A DNA stretch of 64,000 nucleotides from NCBI GenBank assembly GCA_963742715.1, contig CAVUMR010000002.1:186001-250000 (forward strand). The letters are read 5' to 3'. A model generated the notes under the pieces. That model searched no databases, was not told the DNA's origin, and saw only the letters and a program-made list of their open reading frames with translations. Position numbers and translations under genes: made by a program. Source of the DNA: CAVUMR01 sp963742715. GTDB lineage: Bacteria; Actinomycetota; Actinomycetes; Mycobacteriales; Micromonosporaceae. Position 1 is the first letter of the stretch. Each line of letters begins with the position of its first letter. This document shows, piece by piece, positions 35,739 to 44,261 of this stretch.

Positions 35739-36356
35739 CTACTCCGGGGTGGCCGGCTGTGCGGTGCCCGACTGCGCGGTGCCCGACTGCTCGGTGTCCG
35801 ACTCCTGGGGGTCCAGTGGGGCGGTGTCCGGCCGGTAGACCAGCAGTGCTACCCCGGAGCGGTACATCGTGGTGCTGGCCAGCCGCAGCCGTACCGGTGG
35901 ACCGGCGTGGAACAGGTGGTCGCCCTCGCCCCAGGCGGTCGGGAAGACGGAGAAGTGGAACTCGTCGACGAGATTCGCGTTGGCCAGGGTGCGAGCCAGC
36001 CCACCACAGCCGTACATCACCAGATTGCCGCTGTAGTGCGCCTTCAACGCCGCCACGCTCTCGGCCAGATCGCCTTCGATGAGCGTGGCGTTCCAGTCGA
36101 GCGGCCCGTGCAGCGTGGTGGACGCGACATGCTTCGGCATGCTGTTGACCCGGTCGGCGAATCCGCGGTCATCGGTCATGTCCGGCCATACCTGGGACAG
36201 GCCCTGGTAGGTCTTGCGCCCGAGCAGCATCGCGTCAGCCAGCCACAACTGGTTGGCGCTTTCGTCCTCGTGTTCTCCCGAGTGGATGAACCACCCTTCG
36301 GTCGACTCGATCACCCCGTCGAGCGCCATTGCGGTCGAAACGATGAGCTTGCCCAT
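35739..36356 (-). CDS. Dihydrofolate reductase family protein (RibD C-terminal type)
   Basis: A 205-residue protein: MGKLIVSTAMALDGVIES, then LADAMLLGRKTYQGLSQVWP and LVMYGCGGLARTLANANLVDEFHF, which is the RibD C-terminal/DHFR-like fold of small reductases often seen in actinomycetes. The nicotinamide substrate is unknown; true folate reduction is unlikely. GGGAGG lies 5 bases before the ATG at 36356, which supports it over the longer frame. The tail has SGTAQSGTAQ repeats. Confidence 0.9.
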   Translation of the reverse strand: MGKLIVSTAMALDGVIESTEGWFIHSGEHEDESANQLWLADAMLLGRKTYQGLSQVWPDMTDDRGFADRVNSMPKHVASTTLHGPLDWNATLIEGDLAESVAALKAHYSGNLVMYGCGGLARTLANANLVDEFHFSVFPTAWGEGDHLFHAGPPVRLRLASTTMYRSGVALLVYRPDTAPLDPQESDTEQSGTAQSGTAQPATPE

Positions 36357-36424
36357 GAGACCTCCCTGGTCCGTGCAGATTGCCCCCACCCATACCGACC
36401 AGGCGATCACGAGAAAGTCATCGC

Positions 36425-36597
36425 GTCGCGGGAAACGCACGGCAGAGTCGCGGGAAACGCACGGCAGAGTCGCCGGAATCGCACGGCAGGGTCGCAGGAA
36501 CGCACGGCAGAGTCGCGGCAGGGTGGGCGACAGGGTCGCGGGAAACGCGCGGCAGGGTCGCGGGACGCCACAGGGGTCGCGGGAAACGCGCGGCAGG
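36425..36597. repeat. 22-bp tandem repeat upstream of the two-component genes
   Basis: About eight copies of gtcgcgggaaacgcacggcaga or close variants, with starts at 36425, 36447, 36469, 36491, 36512, 36535, 36557 and 36575. The whole 36357-36694 gap holds no other gene. Confidence 0.88.
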
Positions 36598-36694
36598 ACG
36601 CGGTACACAGCGGCAGGACCGACACCTCACCGCTCCCAGGGAACTCTCAGCCGACGGTCAGGTACCGGCCAGCGCGGAAGCGCATGATGTGCCC

Positions 36695-37570
36695 ATGGGG
36701 CTGAACTCTGCCAGCGGAACGGGCGCGGACGCCCGTGCGGCAGGCGGTACACAGACCGGTACACAGACCGGCACGCAGGCCGGCGCGCAGACCACCGGTA
36801 CGCAGGCCGGCCAACAAGCGGGCCGGGTGGTGGACACGATCTCGTCCGGTACCGCCGGCGGCCGCGTGCGCGCACCGCGCGGCGAGCCGGAAGCGCGCCT
36901 GCTGGTGGTTGAGGACGACCCGAACATTCTGGAGCTGCTGGCCGCGAGCCTGCGGTACGCCGGCTTCGAGGTACAGACCGCGACCGGCGGTGGCGAAGCC
37001 ACCACAGCGATCGGCCGGCACCGGCCTGACCTGGTGGTACTCGACATCATGTTGCCGGACATGGACGGCTTCGAGGTCGCCCGGCGGATGCGGTCCGGCG
37101 GGGACCGTACCCCTGTGGTGTTCCTGACCGCGCGGGACGCGACCGAGGACAAGATCCGCGGCCTGACGCTCGGCGGCGACGACTACGTGACCAAGCCGTT
37201 CAGCCTGGAGGAAGTGGTCGCCCGGATCCGCGCGGTGTTGCGGCGCACGCAGGGCGGGTTCGAGCCACCGCCGCGGCTGACCTTCGCCGACATCGAGTTG
37301 GACGAGGAAACCCACGAGGTGTACCGGGGTGGGAGCCAGGTTTCCCTGTCGCCGACAGAGTTCAAGCTGCTGCGGTACTTCATGACCAACGCGGGACGGG
37401 TGCTGTCCAAGGCGCAGATCCTCGACCACGTCTGGAACTACGACTTCCGGGGCGACGACTCGATCGTCGAGTCGTACGTCTCGTACCTCCGTCGCAAGGT
37501 CGACACCGGGGAGCCGCGGTTGATCCACACGCTGCGGGGCGTGGGGTACGTGCTTCGTCGACCCGCCTAG
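36695..37570 (+). CDS. OmpR-family response regulator
   Basis: A 291-residue regulator. A 65-residue tail rich in TGTQTGTQAG precedes the receiver domain, which has VVEDDPNI, phospho-acceptor in LDIMLPDMDG near residue 116 and TKPF lysine near 166. The winged helix holds SPTEFKLLRYFM and SYVSYLRRKVD. It resembles TcrX/MprA regulators. ATG 36695 is the first start after the repeat; no strong ribosome site is seen. The next gene, its partner kinase, begins 3 bases after the stop. Confidence 0.92.
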   Translation: MGLNSASGTGADARAAGGTQTGTQTGTQAGAQTTGTQAGQQAGRVVDTISSGTAGGRVRAPRGEPEARLLVVEDDPNILELLAASLRYAGFEVQTATGGGEATTAIGRHRPDLVVLDIMLPDMDGFEVARRMRSGGDRTPVVFLTARDATEDKIRGLTLGGDDYVTKPFSLEEVVARIRAVLRRTQGGFEPPPRLTFADIELDEETHEVYRGGSQVSLSPTEFKLLRYFMTNAGRVLSKAQILDHVWNYDFRGDDSIVESYVSYLRRKVDTGEPRLIHTLRGVGYVLRRPA

Positions 37571-37573
37571 CCG

Positions 37574-39442
37574 ATGCGATTCAGGGCGCTGCTGCGGGAC
37601 TTCGTCCGCGGGCCGGGCGATCTGGTGGCCCGCACACCGCTGCGGGTACGACTGGTCGCGGCGGTACTGGCGCTGGTCGCGTTCGCGCTGGCGCTGATCA
37701 GCCTGGCCAGCGTGACCGCGCTGCAGACGTACCTGGTCGGCCGGGTGGACGCGCAGCTCAACAGCATCTCCGGTCAGGTACTCCGGCAGGTACAGGCGGG
37801 CAGCTCCGAGATCGACCTGAGCCGGATCTTCCCGGTCACCACCGACAGCGCGGTACAGCTGCCCAGCACGTACGTCTTCGAACTGCACGACGCGAACGGT
37901 CGCGTCGTCGACCGGGAACCGATCCGGCTGACCGGCGGCCGGTTGCAGCCGCGCCTGCCGATCTCGGCCTCCGCCCTGTCCAGCCACGCGAAGGAGCCGT
38001 ACACGGTGGGCTCGAGCCCCACCGGGGAACGGTGGCGGGTGCTGGTACAGCCGCTGCCGGAGTCGACCACGCTGGTGATCGCGGCCAGTCTCGCCGACGT
38101 CGACAGTGCGGTGGAGCGGCTGGTACGCATCGACCTGGTGGTCGGAGTCGTGGTGTTGGTGCTGCTCGCCATGGTGGGAGTGGCGCTGGTACGAGCCAGC
38201 CTGCGGCCACTGGTCGAGATAGAGCAGACCGCGGCCGGGATCGCGGCCGGTGACCTGACCCGACGGGTACCCGACCGGGATCCCGGTACCGAGGTGGGCC
38301 GGCTCGGTCGAGCGCTCAACGCGATGCTGGCGCAGATCGAGTACGCCTTCCGCGCGCGGGAGGCATCCGAGGCGGCGGCACAGCACTCGGCCACCTCCGC
38401 CCGCCGGTCCGAGGAGCGGATGCGCCGGTTCATCGCGGACGCGAGCCATGAGCTGCGTACCCCGCTGACCACCATCCGGGGCTTCGCGGAGCTGTACCGG
38501 CACGGGGCGGCCGGCGACCGGGACGAGGTGGACCGGCTGGTCCGGCGGATCGAGGACGAGGCCGCCCGGATGGGACTGCTCGTCGAGGACCTGCTGCTGT
38601 TGGCCCGGTTGGACCAGCAACGGCCGCTCGCCCGGGAACCCGTCGACCTGCTCGCGCTCGGTGCCGATGCGGTACAGGCGGCCCGCGCGGTACACCCGGA
38701 CCGGCCGATCGATCTGGTGGTCGGTACGACCGAGGGGCTGACCGGGCCACCGGTGGTACTCGGTGACGAGCCGCGGCTACGGCAGGTACTGGCGAATCTG
38801 CTGGACAACGCGCTGGTGCACACGCCAGCCGGTACCCCGGTGGAGGTTCGGGTCCGGGCCGAGCACGGTGCGTCGCCGGCGGCGGTCCTCGAAGTGGCGG
38901 ACCGCGGACCCGGTCTCACCGAGGAGCAGTCCGATCGGGTGTTCGAGCGGTTCTACCGGGCCGATCCGGCGCGTTCGCGGGCCGAGGGCGGTACCGGTCT
39001 GGGCCTGGCGATCGTGGCCGCCCTGGTCGCGACGCACGGCGGGACGGTACAGGTGGACAGCATGCCGGGGCAGGGTGCGGTGTTCCGCGTCCGGTTGCCG
39101 CTCGCGGACGAGACGAGGCCCGAGGATCCGGTACCGGATGACAGGTTGACGCTGATCGGGAAGCTGACCGTCCCCGCTGGCCCCGGGCATGGCACCGGGC
39201 CGACCGGAGCCGGACCGGCCGGCGTAGGACCGGCGGTCGAGTCCGGTGCTGGACCGGCGGCCGAGGCCGCTGCTGGACCGGTGGATGAGGCCGGTGCTGG
39301 ACCGGTGGACGAGGCCGGTGCTGGACCGGTGGCCGAGGCCGGTGCTGGACCGGAGGCCGAGGGTGGCGCGGGTGAACCGACGGCGGGGGCCGGGTCATCG
39401 CCGGCCGGCGGGTCCGGCCATCCTGCGGGTGGGCACTCCTAG
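37574..39442 (+). CDS. HAMP-domain sensor histidine kinase
   Basis: A 622-residue membrane kinase. Segments at about residues 29-52 and 186-206 enclose an extracellular sensor of about 135 residues. HAMP (LRPLVEIEQTAAGIAAGDLTRRV) follows, then the H-box ADASHELRTPLTTIRG with the histidine near residue 291, N-box LANLLDNALVHTPAG, G1 DRGPGLTEEQ and G2 GGTGLGLAIV. The last 85 residues are a disordered tail of AGAGPVDE/AEAGAGP repeats beyond the kinase core. It pairs with the regulator upstream. Type is TcrY/MprB-like. Confidence 0.93.
   Translation: MRFRALLRDFVRGPGDLVARTPLRVRLVAAVLALVAFALALISLASVTALQTYLVGRVDAQLNSISGQVLRQVQAGSSEIDLSRIFPVTTDSAVQLPSTYVFELHDANGRVVDREPIRLTGGRLQPRLPISASALSSHAKEPYTVGSSPTGERWRVLVQPLPESTTLVIAASLADVDSAVERLVRIDLVVGVVVLVLLAMVGVALVRASLRPLVEIEQTAAGIAAGDLTRRVPDRDPGTEVGRLGRALNAMLAQIEYAFRAREASEAAAQHSATSARRSEERMRRFIADASHELRTPLTTIRGFAELYRHGAAGDRDEVDRLVRRIEDEAARMGLLVEDLLLLARLDQQRPLAREPVDLLALGADAVQAARAVHPDRPIDLVVGTTEGLTGPPVVLGDEPRLRQVLANLLDNALVHTPAGTPVEVRVRAEHGASPAAVLEVADRGPGLTEEQSDRVFERFYRADPARSRAEGGTGLGLAIVAALVATHGGTVQVDSMPGQGAVFRVRLPLADETRPEDPVPDDRLTLIGKLTVPAGPGHGTGPTGAGPAGVGPAVESGAGPAAEAAAGPVDEAGAGPVDEAGAGPVAEAGAGPEAEGGAGEPTAGAGSSPAGGSGHPAGGHS
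39195..39375 (+). repeat. 30-bp coding repeat at the kinase C-terminus
   Basis: Units encoding GAGPVDEA or GAGPVAEA recur about six times in frame after the ATPase domain. Confidence 0.8.
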
Positions 39443-39497
39443 GTAACTCCCAGCACATGTACAGCGACGGCGAAGTCTGAAAGGCAATCCTGTAGTC

Positions 39498-41225
39498 ATG
39501 AGCAGCAACGAGACGCCCAACGAGTTTTCTGACCGGCGGGACGAGAGTTCGTCGACCGGTGAGGTCGCGCCGGCCGGGCATCAGGCGAGTGCGGACGGGT
39601 CGCCGGCGGGACCACCGGCCGAAGCGTCGGCTGGACCGACGGCTGACTCGTCGTCGGCTGCCCCGTCACCGGCCAGCCCGGCTGGACCGCAAGCCGAGGC
39701 AGCGCAGGCTGGACCGATGACCGACGCAGCGCCGGCTGGACCGACAGCCGAGGCGCCGCAGGCGCCCGGACCGGGCGGCTACGGCGGGCCGACCGGCGAG
39801 CAGGCGCAGTACGGCGCGGGTAGCAGCCAGCCGGGATATTCGCAGGCCGCGGCCACGACCGGCGCGTTCGGGTCCGGTACCGGCAGCGAGCACGCGACCC
39901 AGTCGATCCCGTACGGGCAGCCCGCCCCATCGGGCCAGCCGGGAACACCCGGGCAGCCCGGCGGGTACGGGCAGCCCGGCGGGCACGGGCAGCCGGGCGC
40001 CTACGCGCAGCCGGGGGCGTACGGCCAGGCCGGCGCCTACGCACAGCCCGCGGGTTACGGCCAGACCAGCGCCTACGGCCAGCCCGGGGCGTACGGCCAG
40101 CCGGGCGGGTACGGCCCGGTGCCGGCACCGCAGCGGACCGGTCCCGGTTGGGGACGGCGACTGGCGACGCTGGCGGCCGCGGTGATCCTGGTGCTCGGTG
40201 GCGGCGTGATCGGCGGACTCGTCGTACGGGGTGCCGACGACGGCAACACGGTCACGTCCAGCCCGGTGGTCTCGGCACCCACGTCCACCTCCGGCAACTC
40301 GTTGGCGGCGGTCGCGAAGGCGGTACAGCCGAGTGTCGTGTCGATCATGGTGCGCGGCGCGTCGTCGGCCGGCGAAGGCTCCGGTGTGATCATCCGGTCC
40401 GACGGCACGATCCTGACCAACAACCACGTGGTTGCCGTGGCCGCGGACGGCGGCAGCATCCAGGTCGGGTTCAGCGACGGCAGGACGGCACCGGCCGAGG
40501 TGGTCGGTACCGACCCGCTCGGCGACCTCGCGGTGATCAAGGCACAGGACGTGTCGGGGCTGCGGCCGGCCACCCTCGGCGACAGCAGCAAGCTGCAGGT
40601 CGGCGACCAGGTACTGGCCATCGGCAGCCCGCTCGGCCTGGAGGGTTCGGTGACCGCGGGCATCGTCAGCGCTCTGCACCGGACGTTCACGGTCAGCGGC
40701 GAGGAGGACGGCCAGTCGGGTGGCAACTCCACCAACACGATCAGCGACGCCATCCAGACCGACGCGGCGATCAACCCGGGCAACTCCGGTGGACCGCTGG
40801 TCAGCTCGACCGGACAGGTGGTCGGGATCAACAGCGCGATCGCGACGGCCGGTAACTCCGGTGGCGGTCAGGGCGGCAACATCGGGGTCGGCTTCGCCAT
40901 CCCGATCAGCCGGGCCAACGCCACCGCCAACGAGCTGATCAGTGACGGCAAGGTCAGTCACGCCTTCCTCGGCGTGAGCGTCACCGACGCGACCGGCAAC
41001 ACGCAGGGCGCGATCGTGGCCAGTACCCAGGACGGCAGTCCGGCCGAGAAGGCCGGCCTGGCCGAGAACGACCTGATCGTGCAGCTCGACGACCAGAAGA
41101 TCAACAGTGCGGATGACCTGGTCGGGGCGGTTCAGGCGCACCGGGCCGGCGACACCGTGAAGGTCACGTACAGCCGGAACGGGAAGACCAGGACGGCCAA
41201 CGTGACGCTCACCGAACATTCGTGA
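39498..41225 (+). CDS. HtrA/DegP-type membrane serine protease with PDZ domain
   Basis: A 575-residue protease. Residues 1-215 are a cytosolic, disordered Q/G/Y-rich tail (YGQPGGYGQ repeats); one membrane segment follows near 217-240 (LATLAAAVILVLGGGVIGGL). The trypsin-like domain holds His in TNNHVV (about 310), Asp in GDLAVI (about 342) and Ser in GNSGGPL (about 429). A PDZ domain with AFLGVSVTD ends the protein. The active site would face outside the membrane. It probably removes misfolded envelope proteins. It follows the two-component pair, as pepD follows mprAB in mycobacteria. Confidence 0.93.
   Translation: MSSNETPNEFSDRRDESSSTGEVAPAGHQASADGSPAGPPAEASAGPTADSSSAAPSPASPAGPQAEAAQAGPMTDAAPAGPTAEAPQAPGPGGYGGPTGEQAQYGAGSSQPGYSQAAATTGAFGSGTGSEHATQSIPYGQPAPSGQPGTPGQPGGYGQPGGHGQPGAYAQPGAYGQAGAYAQPAGYGQTSAYGQPGAYGQPGGYGPVPAPQRTGPGWGRRLATLAAAVILVLGGGVIGGLVVRGADDGNTVTSSPVVSAPTSTSGNSLAAVAKAVQPSVVSIMVRGASSAGEGSGVIIRSDGTILTNNHVVAVAADGGSIQVGFSDGRTAPAEVVGTDPLGDLAVIKAQDVSGLRPATLGDSSKLQVGDQVLAIGSPLGLEGSVTAGIVSALHRTFTVSGEEDGQSGGNSTNTISDAIQTDAAINPGNSGGPLVSSTGQVVGINSAIATAGNSGGGQGGNIGVGFAIPISRANATANELISDGKVSHAFLGVSVTDATGNTQGAIVASTQDGSPAEKAGLAENDLIVQLDDQKINSADDLVGAVQAHRAGDTVKVTYSRNGKTRTANVTLTEHS
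39950..40130 (+). repeat. Coding repeat (Y-G-Q-P-G)
   Basis: In-frame 18-30-bp units give YGQPGG, AYGQPGA and AYAQPAG repeats in the cytosolic tail of the HtrA protease. Confidence 0.85.
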
Positions 41226-41721
41226 GCTAGCTCGGCACGCCCGCCGGCACGACGCACGCCGGGCCGGCACGACGACCCGGGCTGGCGGCGCGGCTTGACC
41301 GGTGGCGCGGCTCGGTCGGGCGGCGCGACTGGACCGGTGGCGCGGCTCGATCGGGCGGCGCCACCGGACCGGAAGAAATCTCCACCGAGCAGGATTGAGT
41401 CAGAGCTCCGGTGGGAACACCACCAACAGACCTTCCCTCCTCCCTTCCCGCGGACGGCCCGGCGAACCCTCGCCGGGCCGTTCGTGGTGCGTCCCAGGGC
41501 ATCCTGGCCGGCGGGGAGGCGGGCACCCGGGCTGGCCGGCCGGGGGGGCGGGCACCCGGGCAGGCCGGCGCCGGCTGGCGGGCAGCATCGCGCGCCAGTC
41601 GCGCGGCGCGGAGCACCTGCCCGCGGGCGGCCGGTTGTATGGAGATCATCCAGCGCAGGCGCCCGAACATGTCGCCTGCTCACATAGGTGCCCGGCGCCG
41701 CGGGTGGCTAGCCTGCAGCGT
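41226..41721. other. Gap after htrA with repeats and hairpins
   Basis: No gene is seen. It holds a 35-bp imperfect repeat built on accggtggcgcggctcg (about 41298-41370) with a perfect 10-bp hairpin (41334-41343 with 41358-41367), and the terminator-like hairpin at 41454-41481. A second G-rich repeat (ggcgggcacccggg) lies at 41515-41575. Confidence 0.55.
41454..41481. terminator. Hairpin, possible terminator after the htrA operon
   Basis: ACGGCCCGGCGA pairs perfectly with TCGCCGGGCCGT around a 4-base loop. It lies 230 bases after the htrA stop. No T-run follows, so termination is not certain. Confidence 0.55.
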
Positions 41722-42810
41722 GTGACCTCCAGCCTGCTTCCCGGCCTGTCCGCCCGCCGGGTACCGACCGACCGGCTCACCGTCAACGTCGTCGAGGTGT
41801 CCGGGCGTACCGCCGGTGAACCGGTCGTGTTCGTCCATGGCAACGTGTCGTCCAGCCTGTTCTGGCAGCACAACCTGCTCGACCTCGCCGAGGGCAACGG
41901 GGACAGCGGGGGAGCCGACCGGTACCGCCCGCTCGCGGTCGACCTGCGCGGCTTCGGGGACACCGATCCCGAACCGGTGGACGCCACCCGAGGGGTACGG
42001 GACTACTCCGATGATCTCGCCGCGGTGGTCGACGCGCTGGACCTCGGTCGGGTGCACCTGATCGGCTGGAGCATGGGCGGCGGGGTGGTCCTGCAGTACC
42101 TGCGCGACCGGCCCGAATCGGTGCGCTCGGTGACGTTGGTCAACCCGGTCTCGCCGTACGGCTTCTCCGGCACCCGCAACGCCGACGGCCTGCTCTGCCG
42201 GCCGGACGGGCTCGGCTCCGGTGGCGGCGGCGCGAACCCCGACTTCGTCGCCCGGCTGGCCGCCGGTGACCGCGGCGACGAGTCGCCGACCTCGCCGCGC
42301 AACATCATGCTCGCCACCTACTTCAAGCCGCCGTTCGTACCGGACCTGGTCGAGGTGTACCTGGACTCGATGCTGTCCACCCGGATCGGCGACGACCACT
42401 ACCCGGGCGAGGCGGTCGCGGCCGAGGACTGGCCGGGGGTACTGCCCGGCAAGCGCGGCGTACTGAACACGATGGCGCCGATCCACCTGCGCCTCGACGA
42501 CCTCGACCGGGTCGACCCGAAGCCACCGATCCTGTGGATCCGCGGGTCCGACGACCAGATCGTCTCCGACACGTCGCTGTACGACCTGGCGTACCTCGGT
42601 TCGCTCGGTGCGGTACCGGGCTGGCCCGGCGAGGACACCTTCCCGCCGCAGCCGATGGTCACGCAGACCCGCGCGGTACTGGCCCGGTATGCCGAGGCGG
42701 GCGGCTCGTACCGCGAGGTCGTGATCGCCGACACCGGCCACAGCCCGCACGTGGAGAAGCCCGGGGAGTTCACCGCCGTACTCCGGGAGGGCCTGGCGCT
42801 CGGCACCTGA
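41722..42810 (+). CDS. Alpha/beta hydrolase
   Basis: A 362-residue hydrolase: oxyanion motif FVHGNVSSSLFW, nucleophile elbow GWSMGGG near residue 115, acid in RGSDDQIVSD and catalytic His in DTGHSPHVEKP. A cap domain of about 120 residues lies between strands 6 and 7. GTG at 41722 (VTSSLLPGLSARRVPTD) is preferred because the frame upstream is low-complexity repeat. Its substrate is unknown; an esterase or epoxide-type role is possible. Confidence 0.9.
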   Translation: MTSSLLPGLSARRVPTDRLTVNVVEVSGRTAGEPVVFVHGNVSSSLFWQHNLLDLAEGNGDSGGADRYRPLAVDLRGFGDTDPEPVDATRGVRDYSDDLAAVVDALDLGRVHLIGWSMGGGVVLQYLRDRPESVRSVTLVNPVSPYGFSGTRNADGLLCRPDGLGSGGGGANPDFVARLAAGDRGDESPTSPRNIMLATYFKPPFVPDLVEVYLDSMLSTRIGDDHYPGEAVAAEDWPGVLPGKRGVLNTMAPIHLRLDDLDRVDPKPPILWIRGSDDQIVSDTSLYDLAYLGSLGAVPGWPGEDTFPPQPMVTQTRAVLARYAEAGGSYREVVIADTGHSPHVEKPGEFTAVLREGLALGT

Positions 42811-42884
42811 CCGGTCAGCGAGGCCCGACAGCCAGCGAGGCCCGACAGCCAGCGAGGCCCGACAGGTCAGCGAAGCCCGACCGG

Positions 42885-44162
42885 TCAGCCTGCGGTGGTC
42901 GGGACGTGCGCGAGGAAGTCGAGGATCGCCGGCCACTCCTTTGCGCGCGCCGGGCCGTTCCGGTCCATGTTCGGATCCCAGGTTCCTGGCGCGTACGGGA
43001 TCGGCATGTTCACGTAGTGGAAGGCCTCCGGGTAGGTCAGGAGCTTGTGCGGATAGCGGCTGTGGTGCGCGTCGAGCCGTTTCACGAAGGCTGCGCCGTA
43101 GTCGCAGGAGTTCCACACCTCGTCGTGTCCGGCGCACACCACGAGTACCGGGCCGGCGATGCGTTCGACCGGGATGACCGCCGCGGGCTGGTCGGTCGGG
43201 TTCGGCTCGTTGCCCTGACGGGTGAACGGAACGGGAGCACCGTGCCAGGTCCAGGCGGGTCGGCAGTCCGGTAGGCCGCAGAGTGCGACGTTCGCGGACG
43301 TGAGCGCGATGACCCCCCGTACGTACCCGGGATAGTGCACGCCGAGCAGGGCCGCCGGTTCGCCACCGCGGGAGGCGCCGAGTACGACGATCCGGTGCGG
43401 GTCGACGCCCGGTTGCCGGGACAGGTAGGCGAGCGCGCGGCCGAAGTACTCCAACGGAATGTTCGACAGGGTCGGCGGCAGGCCGGGTGACTTGAAGTAG
43501 GCCATGCTGAGCGTCGGGTATCCGTGCATGGCCAGATAGGGGCCGAGCAGGTCGATCGCGTCGCCGCCCTCGGAGCCGCCGATCACCAGTACGGCGGGGT
43601 TGCCACCACCGGCCGGCTGGCCACCGCCACTCGACGCGCCCGCGGGCGTGGCCGGGTGGTACATCCCGGTGAACCCGTCCTTGGCGACGGTGAGCGCGGT
43701 GGTCGGCAGGCGCGCGCCGGGATGGCGCCGGATGATGGTCCGCTGCACGATCCGGCGCTCACCATCGGACACGGTGATGCGGACCAACCCTCGCTCCGGT
43801 GCCGAGAAGAAGCTGGTGTCGTTGACGGCCGGCCGCATCGACCAGAACAGCCCCATCGGGTCGGCCATCCGGTAGGTGCCGTCCTGCGGCATCGCCGTCG
43901 CCAGGTCGACCGTGCCGGTCGGGGCCGCGGCGTACGTCGCGTGCGCGGTCCAGGCCGCGCCCTCGGCATTGGCCGTCTCCGCGGTCACCGTGACGCGCTG
44001 ACCTGGGGAAAGGCCGTTGATCCGGACGTGCACCGGCGTGTCCACCACCGAGTCGGAGTGGTCGACCACGATCGTCGCGTCGGAGCTGTCGCCGCACGCC
44101 GCCACCGGGGCCAGCAGTGCCGCAATCGCCAGGAGCCGGACGGCACGTACCACGAGGGTCAT
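42885..44162 (-). CDS. Lipoprotein acyl-CoA thioester hydrolase/BAAT-type hydrolase
   Basis: A 425-residue protein. The signal peptide ends in the lipobox PVAAC, so it is probably lipid-anchored outside the membrane. Residues 30-165 form the thioester-hydrolase N-terminal beta domain; the rest is the BAAT C-terminal alpha/beta fold with VLVIGGSEGGDAI, nucleophile elbow VLGASRGGEPA and late His in EAFHYVN. It may cleave acyl-thioesters or transfer acyl groups; natural substrate is unknown. ATG 44162 is chosen because the signal peptide starts there. Divergent from the polymerase gene. Confidence 0.88.
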   Translation of the reverse strand: MTLVVRAVRLLAIAALLAPVAACGDSSDATIVVDHSDSVVDTPVHVRINGLSPGQRVTVTAETANAEGAAWTAHATYAAAPTGTVDLATAMPQDGTYRMADPMGLFWSMRPAVNDTSFFSAPERGLVRITVSDGERRIVQRTIIRRHPGARLPTTALTVAKDGFTGMYHPATPAGASSGGGQPAGGGNPAVLVIGGSEGGDAIDLLGPYLAMHGYPTLSMAYFKSPGLPPTLSNIPLEYFGRALAYLSRQPGVDPHRIVVLGASRGGEPAALLGVHYPGYVRGVIALTSANVALCGLPDCRPAWTWHGAPVPFTRQGNEPNPTDQPAAVIPVERIAGPVLVVCAGHDEVWNSCDYGAAFVKRLDAHHSRYPHKLLTYPEAFHYVNMPIPYAPGTWDPNMDRNGPARAKEWPAILDFLAHVPTTAG

Positions 44163-44261
44163 GTCCACACAGTACAAACGTCCGGTGACGAGTCAGTCGT
44201 GGTCGATCACCGGAGCCGGCGCGGCGACGTACGCCGCGGATTGTCGGGGTTGGCGGCGAGA

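Noticed and set aside
36647..38695. A 682-codon minus-strand frame over the two-component genes
   Set aside because: Antisense shadow; the plus-strand regulator and kinase have all family motifs.
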